Positions 11,427 through 24,868 of a DNA stretch of 64,000 bases are shown here, piece by piece (within the stretch, counting starts at the first letter, position 1; every line of letters starts with the position of its first letter). The position numbers and the translations under genes are program-made. The notes beneath the pieces were generated by a model that saw nothing but the letters and a program-made list of their open reading frames with translations, ran no database searches and was not told the DNA's origin. This stretch comes from Elymus sibiricus (lineage: Eukaryota; Streptophyta; Magnoliopsida; Poales; Poaceae): assembly GCA_039707655.1 (NCBI GenBank), contig CM077665.1:292520205-292584204 (forward strand), read 5' to 3'.

Positions 11427-14400
11427 TGTGGCACCCCGGCTCAGAGCAACCGGTTTACCTCGCGTTGCCAGCCCAGAGATCAAGTCTTTTGGCAACACAC
11501 AACAACTTGGTACAGATAATAAGTGCTTTATTGATCTCTTGCGCATACAAAGGTTTGACATTACATGATAAGCGAGGCCAAGCTGCACACACGTGCGGCT
11601 GCACTTATGTACATTATTTAGTAGACAACTCTAGCGCCTCAAAGATGACGGAAGCAACTGCACGGCAGCGGAATGACAAAGTAGCAGAACTCCACTCCAC
11701 AGGGACAGTGATGGGACACGATACTAGATAGCACCAAAGAGGTCAACATCAACGCCTCGTACGACTTCTCCTGCATCTGGCATGATAAGCCAGGTGCGTA
11801 CTTTGAATGTACTCGCAAGCTCACAGTAAACAAAGCAAATACGACAAAGAACAACAAGCCATTTAACAGGTTAATGCATGAATGATGACATCCTGATGTG
11901 CAAGTGAACTGAACCTCGGTCCCTCGGACCAGCTTACCATCTCGGGGTTACCTCGTAACCACCGTGTTCCACAACCACTTGTGATCCTTACTCGATCACC
12001 TTGTGCTATCATCAAAATTCATTAAGTGTGCCGATTATTATATTATTGTTGACCCATAGTGTGACCTACTATGAACTGTGTCCATCATCGAGGACACGGT
12101 TATCGATAGATTATACACTCTATAGAGGTTAGTACATTGTACCCACACTACGGAATTCATGGCCTCGTGTTCCCAATCGAGTGGACCAATGACATTCCGA
12201 CAAAACCAATCTATTGCATGACACTCTCCCAGCCACTCCGACAAACTCCCATTTGGGCTATGTCATGGGTGACCCCGATGTTAATCTCCTGACATCCGCC
12301 ACCTTTGTGGCCGCCACCGTCGTGGCAAAACAAACTCGTCCCAAACGGAGACATCGGTACCATACAACTACGGGTACACAAGGATATGCATGCCTACCAA
12401 GCCAGGGTAGCACAAGCACATAACCTTCCCTCGTTGGAGGCACCGGCGATAGACATGACAATAGACCGCATTAGGGCCTCCCAATCAGGCATGTGTGGTT
12501 GCACTGGTGAGCTCGATTCGGTGGCACCATGAATCGATCAACAGATTATTCAAGTTGAATTAAAATCATATTTAACTTGAAAGTAAAACGATTCAAATCA
12601 TAACCTGAAGTGAGTTGCACGGATCATGATGGGAATGCAATTACATGCATGACAACAATATGAAAATAGCCAACTAGTGCATCAAAGTAATCGTAGCAAG
12701 GATCAAGAATGCTACAAGTCTAGCATAACAATGTGGCATGAAAGGAATAAACATATCTAGCATACTTAGAATAGGTGATTTAATAAACATTTATAGGAAA
12801 TGATCTTTTAATTCAATGAAACCATTGCCATTGCAACGTCATCCTTGCAAATGAATGTTGTGGCTTGCCTTAGTTCAGAGGAGTGTCACAATACTCCTGG
12901 TCCTCTCCAAGGCAATTATTCTCTTCTGAAAAATAATATATTTGCAAAAAGAAAATGTCACATAAAGCATGTTATTTCACCAGAAATTCTAAACAGCACA
13001 GAAAATTCTCAAATTTTATAGGCAGAAAGATGACCTCAGTACAAAACTAATGCAAAAAAGAATCAACTCAATTGGACTTATGGTTTAAAAGTTAAGGCTG
13101 GTCAAAATTGAGTCAAAATATTTGAATTTAACTGAAAATAAAAATTCTAGGGAAGGCCACGTCGAAGGCATATTTTTGTCTGGCTCTTCCACTTATACAG
13201 CCTCGGTGCGAGAGAAAGAGAGGTTGACAGTGGGGTCCCACTGTCAGAATTAAAGAGAGAGAGAGAGAGAGAGAGGGGAACAGAGCGCGGCGGCTCTGTC
13301 ACCGGTGGTTCTCCGGCGAGGAGGCCACGACGATCACCGGAGATGGAGGGAATGGGTTTAGCACATCACGGCGATCACGCATGTACCCGAAAGCTTGCCT
13401 GAGGTGAACAGACAGCGTTGGAACGGAGCTCACCGGGAGCGGGCGGCGGGGGGACTCGTCGGAGTTGGAGAAGGAGGCACCAACCCGGGGAGCTGGTGGC
13501 ACCGTCGTGCTTAGGTGACCACCATGAGCTCGACAGAGGAGGTGGGCGACGATGGAGAGCACCGGCACAAGTGGACGGTCGTGGGGGATCTGCGGCCAAC
13601 TCTGGTGAGGTCTCGAGGCTGGAGGCCCTCCCAGCCTTGCCCCGAGATGAGGTGAACGATTTGAGGCCAGGTGAGGAGTGGGGGGTGGCTAGAAGGGCTC
13701 GGGGGCAGCTCTATTCAAAGGGGAGGGAGAGGCAGAGCTCGGGCTCCGCCGGAGGCGAGCTGGAGGAGGAGAGAAGGATGGAGAGGGTTCGGGCGCGGCT
13801 TGGGGACGACGGGGACGACACCAAGAATAGTGCCAGCACGCGGGCAAGGCTGCAGCACACTAGGGGAAGCAGGCGACGCGTGCGCGCGCACTGTTCCGCT
13901 CGGTAGCGCTTTGGCTGCGTCCGGCGTGCGGCCTGCCGGCAACGGGGGAGGCCATAGAGGAGCTAGGTGGACGCAGCGGAGGGTGCTGAGTGGCGCGGGC
14001 TTGCTGCGGTGGCGAGAGGAGAGCGAATGGACGGCGGCAGAGGGTCCCGGTGCCCAGAGCGCGCCATTTGCATGTCGAACACCTTGCCGCCGCGTGGTCA
14101 CCGCGTGCTCTGGCATACACGGGACATTTTTCAATGCCAAGCCATGTCTAGTGTGTTGTCCCTCCAAAGCTACACTGCTGGGTGCTCTAGGATGACACAA
14201 AGCTCAATAGACAAGACATGAGCAAGGATGCAAGTTTCTAGACAGAATCTTGCTAAGCAAGCTGAGGAAAAAATACCAAGAGTTAGATGGTAAAATTTGG
14301 TGGTTAAGCTTCTGCTAGGAGGGTAGCCATGTGGTAAAAATTTCAGCTCCAGAAGAGCAAGGAAAATTGCACTTGCTTCACAAAGTGTCATTTCTGTCCA

Positions 14401-14790
14401 GAAGCAAAAATAATTTCCCTAGCTGAAAATTCCCACGTGACCATGAGATGTTTTTGTATGAGAAGATGAGGCATGATCCAAAGAATAATAGGGAATTTAT
14501 TTGGAATTTTCTGAGCAAGAAAAACGAAGGTTGCTTCATAGCATAAAGAGAAAATGCTCATTTTCAAAGGGAAAATGAATATTTTCCTATTATGAAAATT
14601 TATGCCATGGTAAGATTTGAGAGAGAGAGATGAGGTTCAAGAAGGTTTTCGAGATACTAGGGTGCACTTGGAAGAAATTCAAAAATAAATCCAAGTGACA
14701 AGTCCAAAAGAGTTGATAGGAAATCCAAATTCCAGACAAAATCTTGTGATAAATCCAAATAAAAAGAATAGGAAAAACCAGGATGTCACA
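11427..14790 (-). repeat. 5' LTR of element A, 3364 bp
   Basis: On the plus strand it starts TGTGGCACCC next to the PBS and ends GGATGTCACA at 14790; the ends are short inverted repeats of the TG...CA type. From 12260 onwards it matches the left LTR, apart from the Helitron. The GC-rich part at about 13300-14100 gives several chance open frames on both strands. By eye the two LTRs differ at several positions per hundred, so the insertion is not recent. Confidence 0.92.
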
Positions 14791-17070
14791 GTTCTTGCCT
14801 CCACGCCATCAAGCTATTCAGGTGGAGGGCAGACCGACTCATGCGAGGCTGATTTTGTCACCCTCTGTTGCTCAGCATGAGGATTGGGCTATTGTCACCA
14901 TTGTTCCGATGCCAAATCAGCAGGTAATTTTCCCCAATATTAGGGAGATCATTGGAGAGTTTCTTACTCAAGATAAGCACCAAGATATTAGCACATGTCC
15001 CTTTGGCCAAGCATATGTGTGTGTGAACTCCTCATTTGATAGAGATGCTTTAGTACTTCAGAGCCCTCATCCATATGGTGATGCTCATCTGATTTTTCAA
15101 AGACACAACTAAGGTCTAAATTGGTGGAATCTAGCTTTAAATAGAGAAATTTTGGCTCAACTGTTGGTTTTCCTTTTGAGAAGAGATAAATCCATGAAAT
15201 ATCCAATGCTGTCAGATCTTTTGGAAAGTTGCTGCTATGGGACAGAGCAAGAAGCACCAGAGCTGCTATAATGGTAAAAATTAGAATTGAGGAATTGAGA
15301 GATGTACCTGTTAGTCTAGTTGTGGGGGAATCTGATGATCCAAACTCTGAATCCTGGACTGTGCCAGTGTTGATTGTGCAACAAGATCTCCTTCCTGCAG
15401 GTCCACCTGAGGAAGATCATGTTTCAGTGGATGGCAATCCACACCCTCCTCCAGCAAATCCTTTCTTTCATCCAAACCAACTCAATCACTTTGTGGGACC
15501 TCTACAACAACATCAAGCACATGATGCCATGGTCAATGATATTGCTTTTCATAATCAAGCTATGCAGAATAATAATGAGGAAAATGAGGAACCACATGAA
15601 GATCTCCCTGGCTGGGGACACTGGGCCATGCCTGCTGAAGATGATGACCTGATTGACCAGGAATTAGAAGAGGGGGAATTTTTGGAATTAGCGGATTAGC
15701 TATAGCTACTTGATGAACAACCAGCTCCAGCAGAACTCCCTGATATGGATCTTAACAGTGAACTTACTCTTTCAGTGGGATCCAATGCAGTAGAAGTGGG
15801 TGATCAGGTGGAGCAAAATAATGGACACTTGGAGGGAAATGCAATTTTAAATGTACTGGGCCAGGCCCAAGAAGCCCACCATGACCTGCCAGACCTCAAC
15901 TTAATGTTAGGACCTATTCAGGCCCACCAAGAGGGGATACAGGATGTGATGATTCCTCCTCCTATGCAGATGCCTCCCCCATTGTTGGAGTTCTTTAATC
16001 TTATGCCTCTCATTCAGCAACCACATTTAGCAGGTTTGGACCTAAACCTAGTTAGGCCTGCTGACAGCCCAACCAAGCAAACTCATGTCCTCCAGCATGT
16101 CCCACCTTTTCCAGATTTTAATAAATTTGAAACAAATGGTAATCTCTTTGATTTAATATGGCTGAGAGTGAAGATCAAGTTATTCAGTTAGCTTCCCAAG
16201 CAGAATACTTACTTGCTCTTTAGCAAAGGGAAAATGTTGATACATCTGTGGATGAAGAGATTGAAATTCATGATTTTAGCTCAGAAGCAACTTCCAAGCA
16301 GAATCTGATTATTCCAATTAATGCACATGCAAATCATTCTTCATCTTCAGACTGCTCTACTCCTCCGGGTTTTAACATTAAAGGAAGATATTTATCAGAG
16401 ACACTCTCTCTTGTCTCTCATACAGATTCTGATATTTCTGCAAAGCAAGATGGCCCAAACCTGCTTGCATGGAAAGAGCATTTTGCAAGAGAAGTTGGAG
16501 GTTGGACTGCCATCCAGGTACCTTATGACTGGATTGATTTCATTTCTGCCACTTTATTGACTCCAGATAAATTTGATTGGGCAAAAATGTTCCTTAAATC
16601 CCCAATGTGGCACATTATCAGAGAAGAAAACCAACACAAGAAATGCTTGAATTTTTTTCATACCTGAATCTTGTCATGTCTCTATGGCTCCTGTCTGCTG
16701 CCAGGGACAAACAACTGGAGGTAGGGATACTATCTCCACTCCTCTCAAGGACAGAACTGACATGGAGCAGGCTGAGGAAGAAATTAACTTATCTACTCAT
16801 CTCAAGGGGGAAAGAGAAGTCAGAGCTCCACTGGTTGAATCTGAGGTAAGAAAAAGTGAAAGACTTCAACACTTAAATAAAGGATATAAAAAAGCCCTGT
16901 CAAGATGGAAATTGTATGGCATGCTCTGCTAAACCCCCCAATTGTAGTGCTCATGTGATTAAGACCTTGTCCTCTTCTTACTGCAAGGTTGATCCCAAGC
17001 TCTATAAGGAGGACAACCTTCTCAAGAAGAAAGCCAAGAAGGGGGGAAAGCAACCAGCATGGAGGGATTA
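14791..17070 (+). pseudogene. LINE ORF1-like protein, truncated and frame-broken
   Basis: The segments come in order from at least three frames. 14791-15112 contains WAIVTIVPMPNQQ and CPFGQAYVCVNSSFDRD. 15229-15699 is acidic and Pro/His-rich. 15745-16191 contains repeated LPDLNLMLG and AGLDLNLVRP motifs. 16248-16667 contains GGWTAIQVPYDWIDFISATLL. 16684-16932 contains KSERLQHLNKGYKKALSR, followed by a Lys-rich end. This arrangement resembles the long ORF1 proteins of grass LINEs. The LDLNL motifs resemble EAR-type sequences but may be chance. Stops and small frameshifts separate the parts, so no functional protein is made. Confidence 0.7.
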
Positions 17071-17301
17071 GTAGGACTGTTCCACATGTTCAAAGGATTA
17101 CTAAAAGAGCTTCATCTGCATTGCAATGTTGGCCATTTGGATATGAATCCATGTAAAGCTTCTGTAATAGCTGCATCTATCTTTCTGTGTTCCTACTGGA
17201 TGTTCTGGATTAAGTGGTTATGTGTACTGAGGGATCTTAAATGCAAGTACTTTATGCTGAAATCCTTTGTATCTGAATCTTTTTATCTCAATGCATAGAT
17301 C

Positions 17302-20300
17302 TTGGAACATATTAGTTGGAATGTAAGAGGCATCAACTCAAGTGATAAGTGGTTAGCCATCTCTAATAAAATAGAAGAGGCGGGATGTTCAGTGGTATGC
17401 TTACAAGAAACCAAGAGAGAATCTTTTGATGGTAACTACATTAGAAATTTTTGTCCTAGAAGAATCAACAAATTTGATTACTTACCTTCTGTTGGGGCAT
17501 CAGGACGTTTGTTTGTTGCTTTGAATGATAACATGTTTCAAGGAGAGTGTCTTTTCAAGAATGATTTCTCCATCTCCCTTAGATTTATCTCAGTCCACAC
17601 TGGTGCATCTTGGATATTAACCAACATTTATGGGCCCTGTGATAATGAGGGAAGACACAACTTTCTCAACCGGTTTAAGAACATTCAAATGCCAGTGGAT
17701 ACTGACTGGATCATCATAGGAGATTTCAATTATATAAGATACCCTTATAACAGGAACATGGGGACAGGGGATATAAATAACATGCTCAATTTAATGAAGC
17801 AATCAACAATCTGGCTCTAGTAGAAATACCACTTAAGGAAGAATCATCACATGGAGCAATATGCAGCAAGCCCCCCTACTAGAAAAAATAGATTGGGTTT
17901 TTACCTCTGAAAGCTGGTCCAATTCTTACCCAAACACGATGGCACTTTCACTTGCAAGACCAATCTCTGACCATACTCCTTGTGTTATCACCATAGGCAC
18001 AAACATTCCAAAATCACAAATCTTCGGGTTTGAAAATTTCTGGCTACAACACCACAACTTCAAAGAGACAGTACAAAACATATGGCACCAACCTCTGCAA
18101 GAATCTAGTTCTGCAAAAATGATTACTGTCAAGTTCAAGACACTCGGGAAAGGTCTGAAAATCTGGAGCAGAAATATTTCATGCCTTGCAAAAAACATAC
18201 GAGCAACTAATTATGTCATATTGATGTGGGCTGTGTTTGAAGAATATCGACCTCTCGGTGATTTGGAAGAAACTGCAGAGATGTGTTAAAGCAACATTTA
18301 CTTGAACTATCCTTCCAAAGAATCTACTGGAAACAGAGAGCTACAATCAGATGGATAAAGTTTGGAGATGAGAACTCAAAATTCTTCCAGACAAAAGCCA
18401 CAATCAAATATAGGCATAATTATATCCAAATGCTGAAACATGACCAAGGAAATGAACACACTGACCATATTCCAAAAGCTGCTTCACTTTGGAAGGCATT
18501 CAAGGAGATATTAGGCCAGACAGTCAACACTTCTGATCCTTTACACTTGATTGATCTTATTGAAAGGGTGGAGGGTTTAGAAGAGTTAGAAATTCCTTTC
18601 ACTAAACAAGAGATTGATGAGTTTGTCAAAAAACTGCCATCGGATAAAGCTCCTAGGCCAGATGGATTTAATGGGGATTTTTTCAAAGCATGCTGGGATA
18701 TAATTGCTGAGGATTTTTATAAATTGATTGTTTATTTCTATGATGGGAACATTTCCTTGCAAAGCATCAATGCTTCATTCATCACTCTCATACCAAAGAA
18801 AGATAATCCAGTCGATGCAAATGATTTTAGGCCAATCTCTCTCCTCAATTGCACTATCAAGATCATTACCAAACTTCTTGCAAATAGGCTCCAAAAGGTG
18901 ATAGTAAGATTGGTTCACAAAAATCAATATGGTTTTATGAAGAACGGAACTATTCAAGATTGATTGGGTTGGGCTTTTGAGTATCTCCATCAATGCCATC
19001 AATCCAAGAAGCCTAGAGTTATCATTAAACTGGATTTTGAAAAGGCTTTTGATATTATTGATCATAAAACAATCATAGCTATCATGCAAGCAAGGGGCTT
19101 TGGCAACAGATGGATAAATTGGATAAACATGATCTTCTCATCTGGTACTTCCTCTGTCCTACTCAATGGAGTTCCAGGCAAAGTTTTCCACTGCAAAAAA
19201 GGTGTCAGGCAGGGAGACCCTCTTTCTCCTTTTTTATTTGTACTAGCAGTTGATCTCCTGCAATCAATATTAAATGAAGCAATGCAACAGAACATAATCC
19301 AACCCCCCATTGATAGTCAAGCTTGCCCAAACTTCCCAGTCATTCAGTATGCAGATGATACTATCCTAGTGCTACCTGCAGATGCAATCCAACTTTCACA
19401 AATCAAAAATCTACTCATGCAATATACTGAATTCACTGGACTTAAAGTTAACTATGAGAAATCATTCTTAGTACCAATCAATGTGCCTGGTCAACAAATC
19501 CATGAACTTCTCAGCATTCTAGGATGCAAACAATGGAAATGCCTTTCACTTATCTCGGCCTTCCAATGGGAACATTTAAGCTAAAAATTGGAGATTTATG
19601 TCCAATGATGCAAAAAAATGAAAGGAGGCTCTCAGGATGCTCAACTGTGCTCTCATATGATGGTATACTTCTCCTAATCAAGTTTGTATTTGCTACACTC
19701 CCAATATTTTACATGAGCACTCTGGTACTGCCAGTGGGTGTTATTGAACAAATTAATAAACATCTGAGAAATTTTTTGTGGAGAAAATTTGGGATGGAAG
19801 ACAGAGGAACTGCACTGATTGCATGGTCAAAGGTCTGTAAGCCAAGGAAACAAGGAGGACTAGGAATTTTAGATATTGCCCTTCATAACAAGGCCCTACT
19901 CATGAAAAATCTTTATAAATTTCTAAACAAGGCCAACATTCCATGGATTAACCTGATTTGGGAAAAATACTATCATTCAACCACTCCAATGGGCAAACCA
20001 GAAGGATCTTTTTGGTGGAAAGCTCATGTTTCCCTCCTTCAGGCTTTCAAATCCTTATGCAATTGCATAGTAGGCTCTGGTCAAACAATTCTCTTCTAGA
20101 AAGATAAGTGGGCAGATGAAAAGCTTCAGCATAAGTTCCATGAACTTCACTCTTTTGCACATGATGATACTTTGTCTATTCAAAACTTCTATAATAACCA
20201 AGACTGGACAACACTATTCCACCTCCCCATGTAGAATGAAGCATACCACCAATTTCTTCAGTTAGGCACTCTTGTCCCATAGCTGCTTCCAGATCACTCA

Positions 20301-20866
20301 GATAGATGGGCTTGCAATGGTATGATCAATAGATATTCCTCCATGCACATATACAATCAACTGATGGAAGATCAAGAAGAACACCCTTCTTCAAGCTAAT
20401 TTGGGATAGCTCAAGAAGATTAAAACATAAAATATTCTATTGGCTGGTAGCACACTGCAGAATCAACACCAGATCTCTTCTCCTAAGGAAAGGAATGCAG
20501 CTTGATAATCCTCACTGCCCTAATTGCAATCAAAGTGCAGAGGAGACCACTATGCATCTTCTATGGGAATGCAACTTTGTACAAGACGGTTGGAACTCCC
20601 TGATACCAAACAGGAAAAGAGGCACCTCCGTTTATGAAGATACCACATTTGCCATCAAACAACTACCAAAGGAATTTTCCATATAAATTATCATCCTAGG
20701 TTGATGGAACATATGGATACAGAGAAAACGCAAAGTCTTCAGAGCACGGACAAAGACAGTTCAAGCATGTAGATACTTTCTCAAACAAGATTTAAAGCTC
20801 CTAAGGTTCGAGATTAAATACAAGTATTCTCAAAGATTCACACTTTGGATAGACAATAATCTGTAA
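17302..20866 (+). pseudogene. LINE ORF2: endonuclease, reverse transcriptase, zf-RVT, frame-broken
   Basis: The apurinic-type endonuclease starts MEHISWNVRGIN and shows the expected landmarks: LQETKRE, GDFNYI and, after a frameshift near 17820-17860, SDHTPC. The reverse transcriptase spans about 18600-19580 with [35 protein letters not shown] and an intact QYADDTILV catalytic box. After another shift near 19530 comes the thumb/connection region. The C-terminal CCHC-type zf-RVT domain (CPNCNQSAEETTMHLLWEC) is near 20510-20570. Breaks: a frameshift near 17830, a TGA at 18961, and further shifts near 19540 and 20100-20490. The family normally has one ORF2 of about 1200-1300 codons, so the size fits. 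Confidence 0.88.
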
Positions 20867-21005
20867 TCACATGCTTTTTATACCTACAGCAGGAATGGAT
20901 AAACCTTGTAGGTTCTTTGAACCTTTCTTTGTACTGTTTTTTTATTTTATTTATAAAAAATATACAATAGAACATTTTGTTCTACGGTTTGGGGTTCAAA
21001 AAAAA

Positions 21006-22019
21006 GCTATCCAGGCAGACCTTGCACGCATCTGTAGCATGTCTACATATAAGTACTTTGTATTGTCAAAGATTCATTGGCTCCAGTCCACTCGAATGAG
21101 GAGACTCTTCTTTTTCCTGAAAGGGATGGAAGCGGTGGCAATTGACATTGACATAGAAGAAGTCATAAGTAATGTCATGAACTTATCCAGAAAAAGAGTA
21201 GTATGTGTTCAGTGTGATGGATCATGGGTTAATCACAAAACCGAAGCAAAAAGACATGAACAAATATGATGGTGAAAATGAATGGTGGATCAGGTAGCTA
21301 GAATATATTATTTGACCGTGTTATCGAGATCCAGATATCCGCATGACAATAATTTAAAAGAGTTGAGGCCTCCCTATTCCCCACCTAGTGTGTGTGTCCG
21401 TGTGATGGATCTACCTTCGTATATTCAAACGAGGCTTGTCACTGACGGGGAAATGTATGTAATTTCATTGTCTAGCTGAAGTTATGTTTTGTTAGAAAAG
21501 ATGAAGACATGTTTATTCTCAACTTTGGTTCGGAAAATCTTACCGCGAGATGTTGCCACCAGTTCTTGATCTAGTCAAGAAAATACGGGTAGGCTGGCCG
21601 GTGGTCGGTTGCCCGTTCAAAGGTTAATTCCTAAAATCCATACTTAGTTGTAATACCATAGAGGATTGGCATTACAGACACCAGGTTGTATAAAAAATCT
21701 CTCTTGATTATTGATGAGCTCGATAAGATCGCAGGAATATGTACACCGCCTCATTAGGAGACTGGGCTTAAAAGCCAGTCCAATTAACATATTGCACGTC
21801 TGCCACGAGATTAGAAGATGAAACAATACCAAAGGTTTAAATATCAATTCATTATCGCAAGTGACAATAACACAACATATTTCCATATGGTGACCAATGA
21901 TCGCCATAGGAAAAGGGTGTTCCCAGTAGGATGAGGGGCCGATCGAGGGGCAAGAACAACTCAAGGAATACATAACAAAATATTGTAAAGGTTGTTTTGA
22001 GTTTCCAAAGGAAAATAAC
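21006..22019. other. Unassigned sequence between two LINEs
   Basis: I see no coherent gene, terminal repeat or domain here. The few open frames are short and their translations look random. Confidence 0.5.
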
Positions 22020-24660
22020 ATTTCTCTTGACGATTCATGAGAGAGGACATTCCCCGGTTTCGTATGAAAAAAATGATATTTTTCTCTCCATTTACTAAGA
22101 AGGGAGGTGAGAGCAGTTGTGTCCAAATGGAGCACAACGAATCTCTCGGCCCGAATGGCTTCCCAATAGACTTATATAAAAACTTCTTGCGGGTCATTAA
22201 GGATGGCCTTATGGGGTTGTTTGGCGAGCTTCATGCAGGTCAACTCGATATGTTTTGTCTTGCCTAAGACTAATGAGTCAAGTCAGATTCAAAAATATAG
22301 ACCCATATGTCTCATCAATGTTAGCACTAAAAATTTAACAGACGTACTCGATGTGCTAGCAGATCACGTAGTTCAGCCCACACACATCCTTCATGGAGGG
22401 TGGGAATATCCTAGACAGGGCAGTAATCCTCCATGAGACTGTGCATGAACTCCACCATAAAAACTTGAACGGGTGGTATTTAAGGTGGACTTCAAGAAGG
22501 GCTATGACATTTTCAAATGGCCTTTTCTCCAACAGACTCTAGTAATGAAGGGCTTCTCTGAACAATGGCGCACATGAGTCCATAGTTACGTGACTGAAGG
22601 TGGTGTGGACATAAAAATCAATGATGAAATTGATCATTACTTTCAAACAAAAAGTGACTACGACGAGGAGACTCAGTGTCCACAATGTTATTTACCATTG
22701 TGGGTTCATATGCTAGTGAACGTCATAGAGTGCGGAAAGAATTCCAGGAAAATTTGTTGAGTGGTGCCACACCTCATGGACGAAGGATCGTCCATTCTTT
22801 AATGCATGGATGATACCATTATTTTTATAAAGCATGGTCTCAAAAAGGCTAAGAACATGAAACTAGTGTTATGAGTCTTTGAGCAATTGTCGGGTCTTAA
22901 AATAAACTTACATAAAAATGATTTATTTTTCTTTAGTAAAGCTAAGGGGGGCTATCTTGTCCAAATTATTTGGTTCTAAGCAAGGCATGTTCCCACCTTG
23001 GTACTTGGTAATCCAAATACATTATCGTAGGTTCTCAAATGTTGATTAAAAAATAATGTGTGTGAGCAGTTAGAGAAAACTATCTACCTGGAGGGGCAAG
23101 TTTATCTTTGCCAGAAGGAGGCTCATACTTATCAGCATTGTGCTCAACAATATGGTTTTTTACATGTTCTTTTTTTCTATATTTCAATGGTGTCCCCCAT
23201 AAGTTGGATTAGTTCAGGTCCATACTTTCATGGCAAGTGACAGTGAAAATTTAAAATAAATATAGACTAGCTAAATGGCATGTAATTTGTCGTCCAAAAA
23301 GAGCAAGGCGGTCTTGGAATTCAAGACCTCGAGGCCAAAATTTCCTTTCACGGTAAATGGATTTTCGAGCTTCTAACTAGGAATGGGGTATGGAAAAATG
23401 ATAAGGACATCCCTACTAAAATAACAACCCCAGCACACGCGACCATGCCAACTCAAGTTCCAGAAACACAAGTCCAATGACTAGACTTGAACATGCCAAC
23501 TCAAATATCACAAACTTCCATTTCTAGGAACTATTCTAAGTGATTATGAGAATACCTTGCTTAAGTCAGATGTATTTGTATTACTCAAGAATGAAGGATC
23601 TAGCATGGATAAACCAAACATGCATTGAAGTGTCAACGAGGATGGAGATGACATCAAGCATACAAGGAGCGAGAAGGAAGTTGCAAGTGGAGATTCTAGG
23701 ACTTTAAAGTCACCGTGATGACAAGTGAAGACATGAAGAAAGGTACCAGATGACACTATATAATTCTATTCATTGTAATCTATAGGTGTTGCGCTACTTT
23801 AGATTTGGGAAATGTCGATATATTTTTAGAGTAAAAGATTACGTGTAGTTTTTAGAGTCTTTATTTAGGGAAGAGATCAACCCTATCCCCTTAGGGCGTT
23901 CAACTAGGTTTTGGTTTTGTTGGTTTGAGCACTTTGTTAATCAAGTAGCTCATCTTATATCCATAACTCATATTGCTCCTCCAAAATTATTGTTTGTTCT
24001 TTGGCTGCACACATGGATTGATCTTCATGATTAGGTTGAGTGTGTTTCCAGCACCGTCAATAATCATATTAGAGTTGGCTTAGCGATTGCTAAGGCACGC
24101 TGTCGACTAAATGGTGTAGCCGAGTAATCAAAGTCTGCTCCAACGAACTCGATGCCGTCACACCGAAAGATTAATACACCCTTGTACCATAAACCTCTTG
24201 TGAAACAATTACATGGGGTCGAAGGCTCTCTCCCATATTTACTGGAAGTCAATGGATTCACACTTTTGGGCTGGTCTAATGTAGTGAAGTGATACTTATT
24301 TTGCTTCAAATCTTTTTCCACTAAGGAAGATTTGTGGGTTCATTTTTTGGAGGATATCTAGTTGGGCAATGTCACTCTCCGAGAAGAATCTAGCCTTGTA
24401 CCATAATGTCTGGAATAAAGCGACACAATTGCAGAAGTGTTGGGTATGTCCCGAATCATGTGATGTTTCGGAGGGTGGTTGGGCTTCGACTTGTGAGGTT
24501 TAATTATCGCCAGGGCACGATGTATTATGTTCGACCCTGCATCAGAATGGAAGCTTCTCATTGGACTCTATATACCATATGCTTGTCCATTTTGATGCTC
24601 CGGTAATGAATAATGAATAACTTTGGAAAAATGAAGGTGCCCTTGCAAACCAAAAAAAAA
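22020..24660 (+). pseudogene. Strongly decayed LINE reverse-transcriptase remnant with poly-A tail
   Basis: Recognisable RT pieces appear in shifting frames. MEHNESLGPNGFPIDLYKNF is near 22120-22185, GELHAGQLDMFCL near 22225, then a block resembling the palm region with KVDFKKGYDI-like and HYFQTKSDYD-like sequence to about 22680. QGGLGIQDLEAK-like sequence (23301-23340) marks the post-RT region. A second block at 24290-24600 (VMFRRVVGLRLVRF) resembles the region before the C-terminal zinc motif and ends in A9 at 24652-24660. The stretch 23420-24150 between the blocks is unassigned and may be an insertion. Many stops show that it is an old copy. Confidence 0.65.
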
Positions 24661-24707
24661 CTATTGTAACACAGCAAAGATGTGGCCCTAATTAAGGACA
24701 ACTTAGC

Positions 24708-24863
24708 TGTTGAGTATATTGATTAGTTAGGAAATATGAGATAGACTAGGATTTGTCCTACCTTGTCTTGTACTCCAAGTTGGTCATTGTACTCCTATAT
24801 ATATGCCCACGAGTCTCAAACAATACAACAACTATTCCACCAATCTCTCTCTCCCTTCCAACA
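24708..24863 (+). mobile_element. Solo LTR, 156 bp, with 5-bp target-site duplication
   Basis: The segment begins TGTTGAGTA and ends CTTCCAACA, giving TGTTG/CAACA inverted ends. It is flanked directly by TTAGC on both sides (24703-24707 and 24864-24868). A TATA-like TATATATATGCC near 24797 gives a plus-strand orientation. Perfect TSDs around a single LTR are the product of recombination between the two LTRs of a complete element. The short LTR suggests a Copia or small non-autonomous element; the family is not identified. Confidence 0.85.
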
Positions 24864-24868
24864 TTAGC

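Larger units (their letters stand above)
1..14790 (-). mobile_element. Gypsy chromovirus LTR retrotransposon (element A), left end outside window
   Basis: Two long direct repeats flank a minus-strand gag-pol region. The right copy (5' LTR) is 11427-14790; the left copy (3' LTR) is 1-5806 and is cut by the window edge and by a Helitron. Position 1 pairs with 12260 of the other LTR, so about 833 bp of the 3' LTR are missing. Internal order on the minus strand is PBS, leader ORF, gag with zinc knuckle, protease, RT, RNase H, integrase, chromodomain, PPT. The PR-RT-RH-IN order with a C-terminal chromodomain places it in the chromoviruses; long LTRs suggest the Tekay/Del group, which is an inference. 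The flank at 14791 is LINE ORF1 sequence, so it inserted into a LINE. Confidence 0.9.
14791..21005 (+). mobile_element. LINE (L1-type) element, 5' part displaced by element A
   Basis: ORF1- and ORF2-type coding remnants are followed by a 3' untranslated region and an A8 tail (20998-21005). At 14791 the sequence starts in the middle of an ORF1 reading frame directly after the LTR of element A. The LINE 5' end should therefore lie on the other side of element A, outside the window. Flanking duplications cannot be checked for that reason. Confidence 0.85.
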
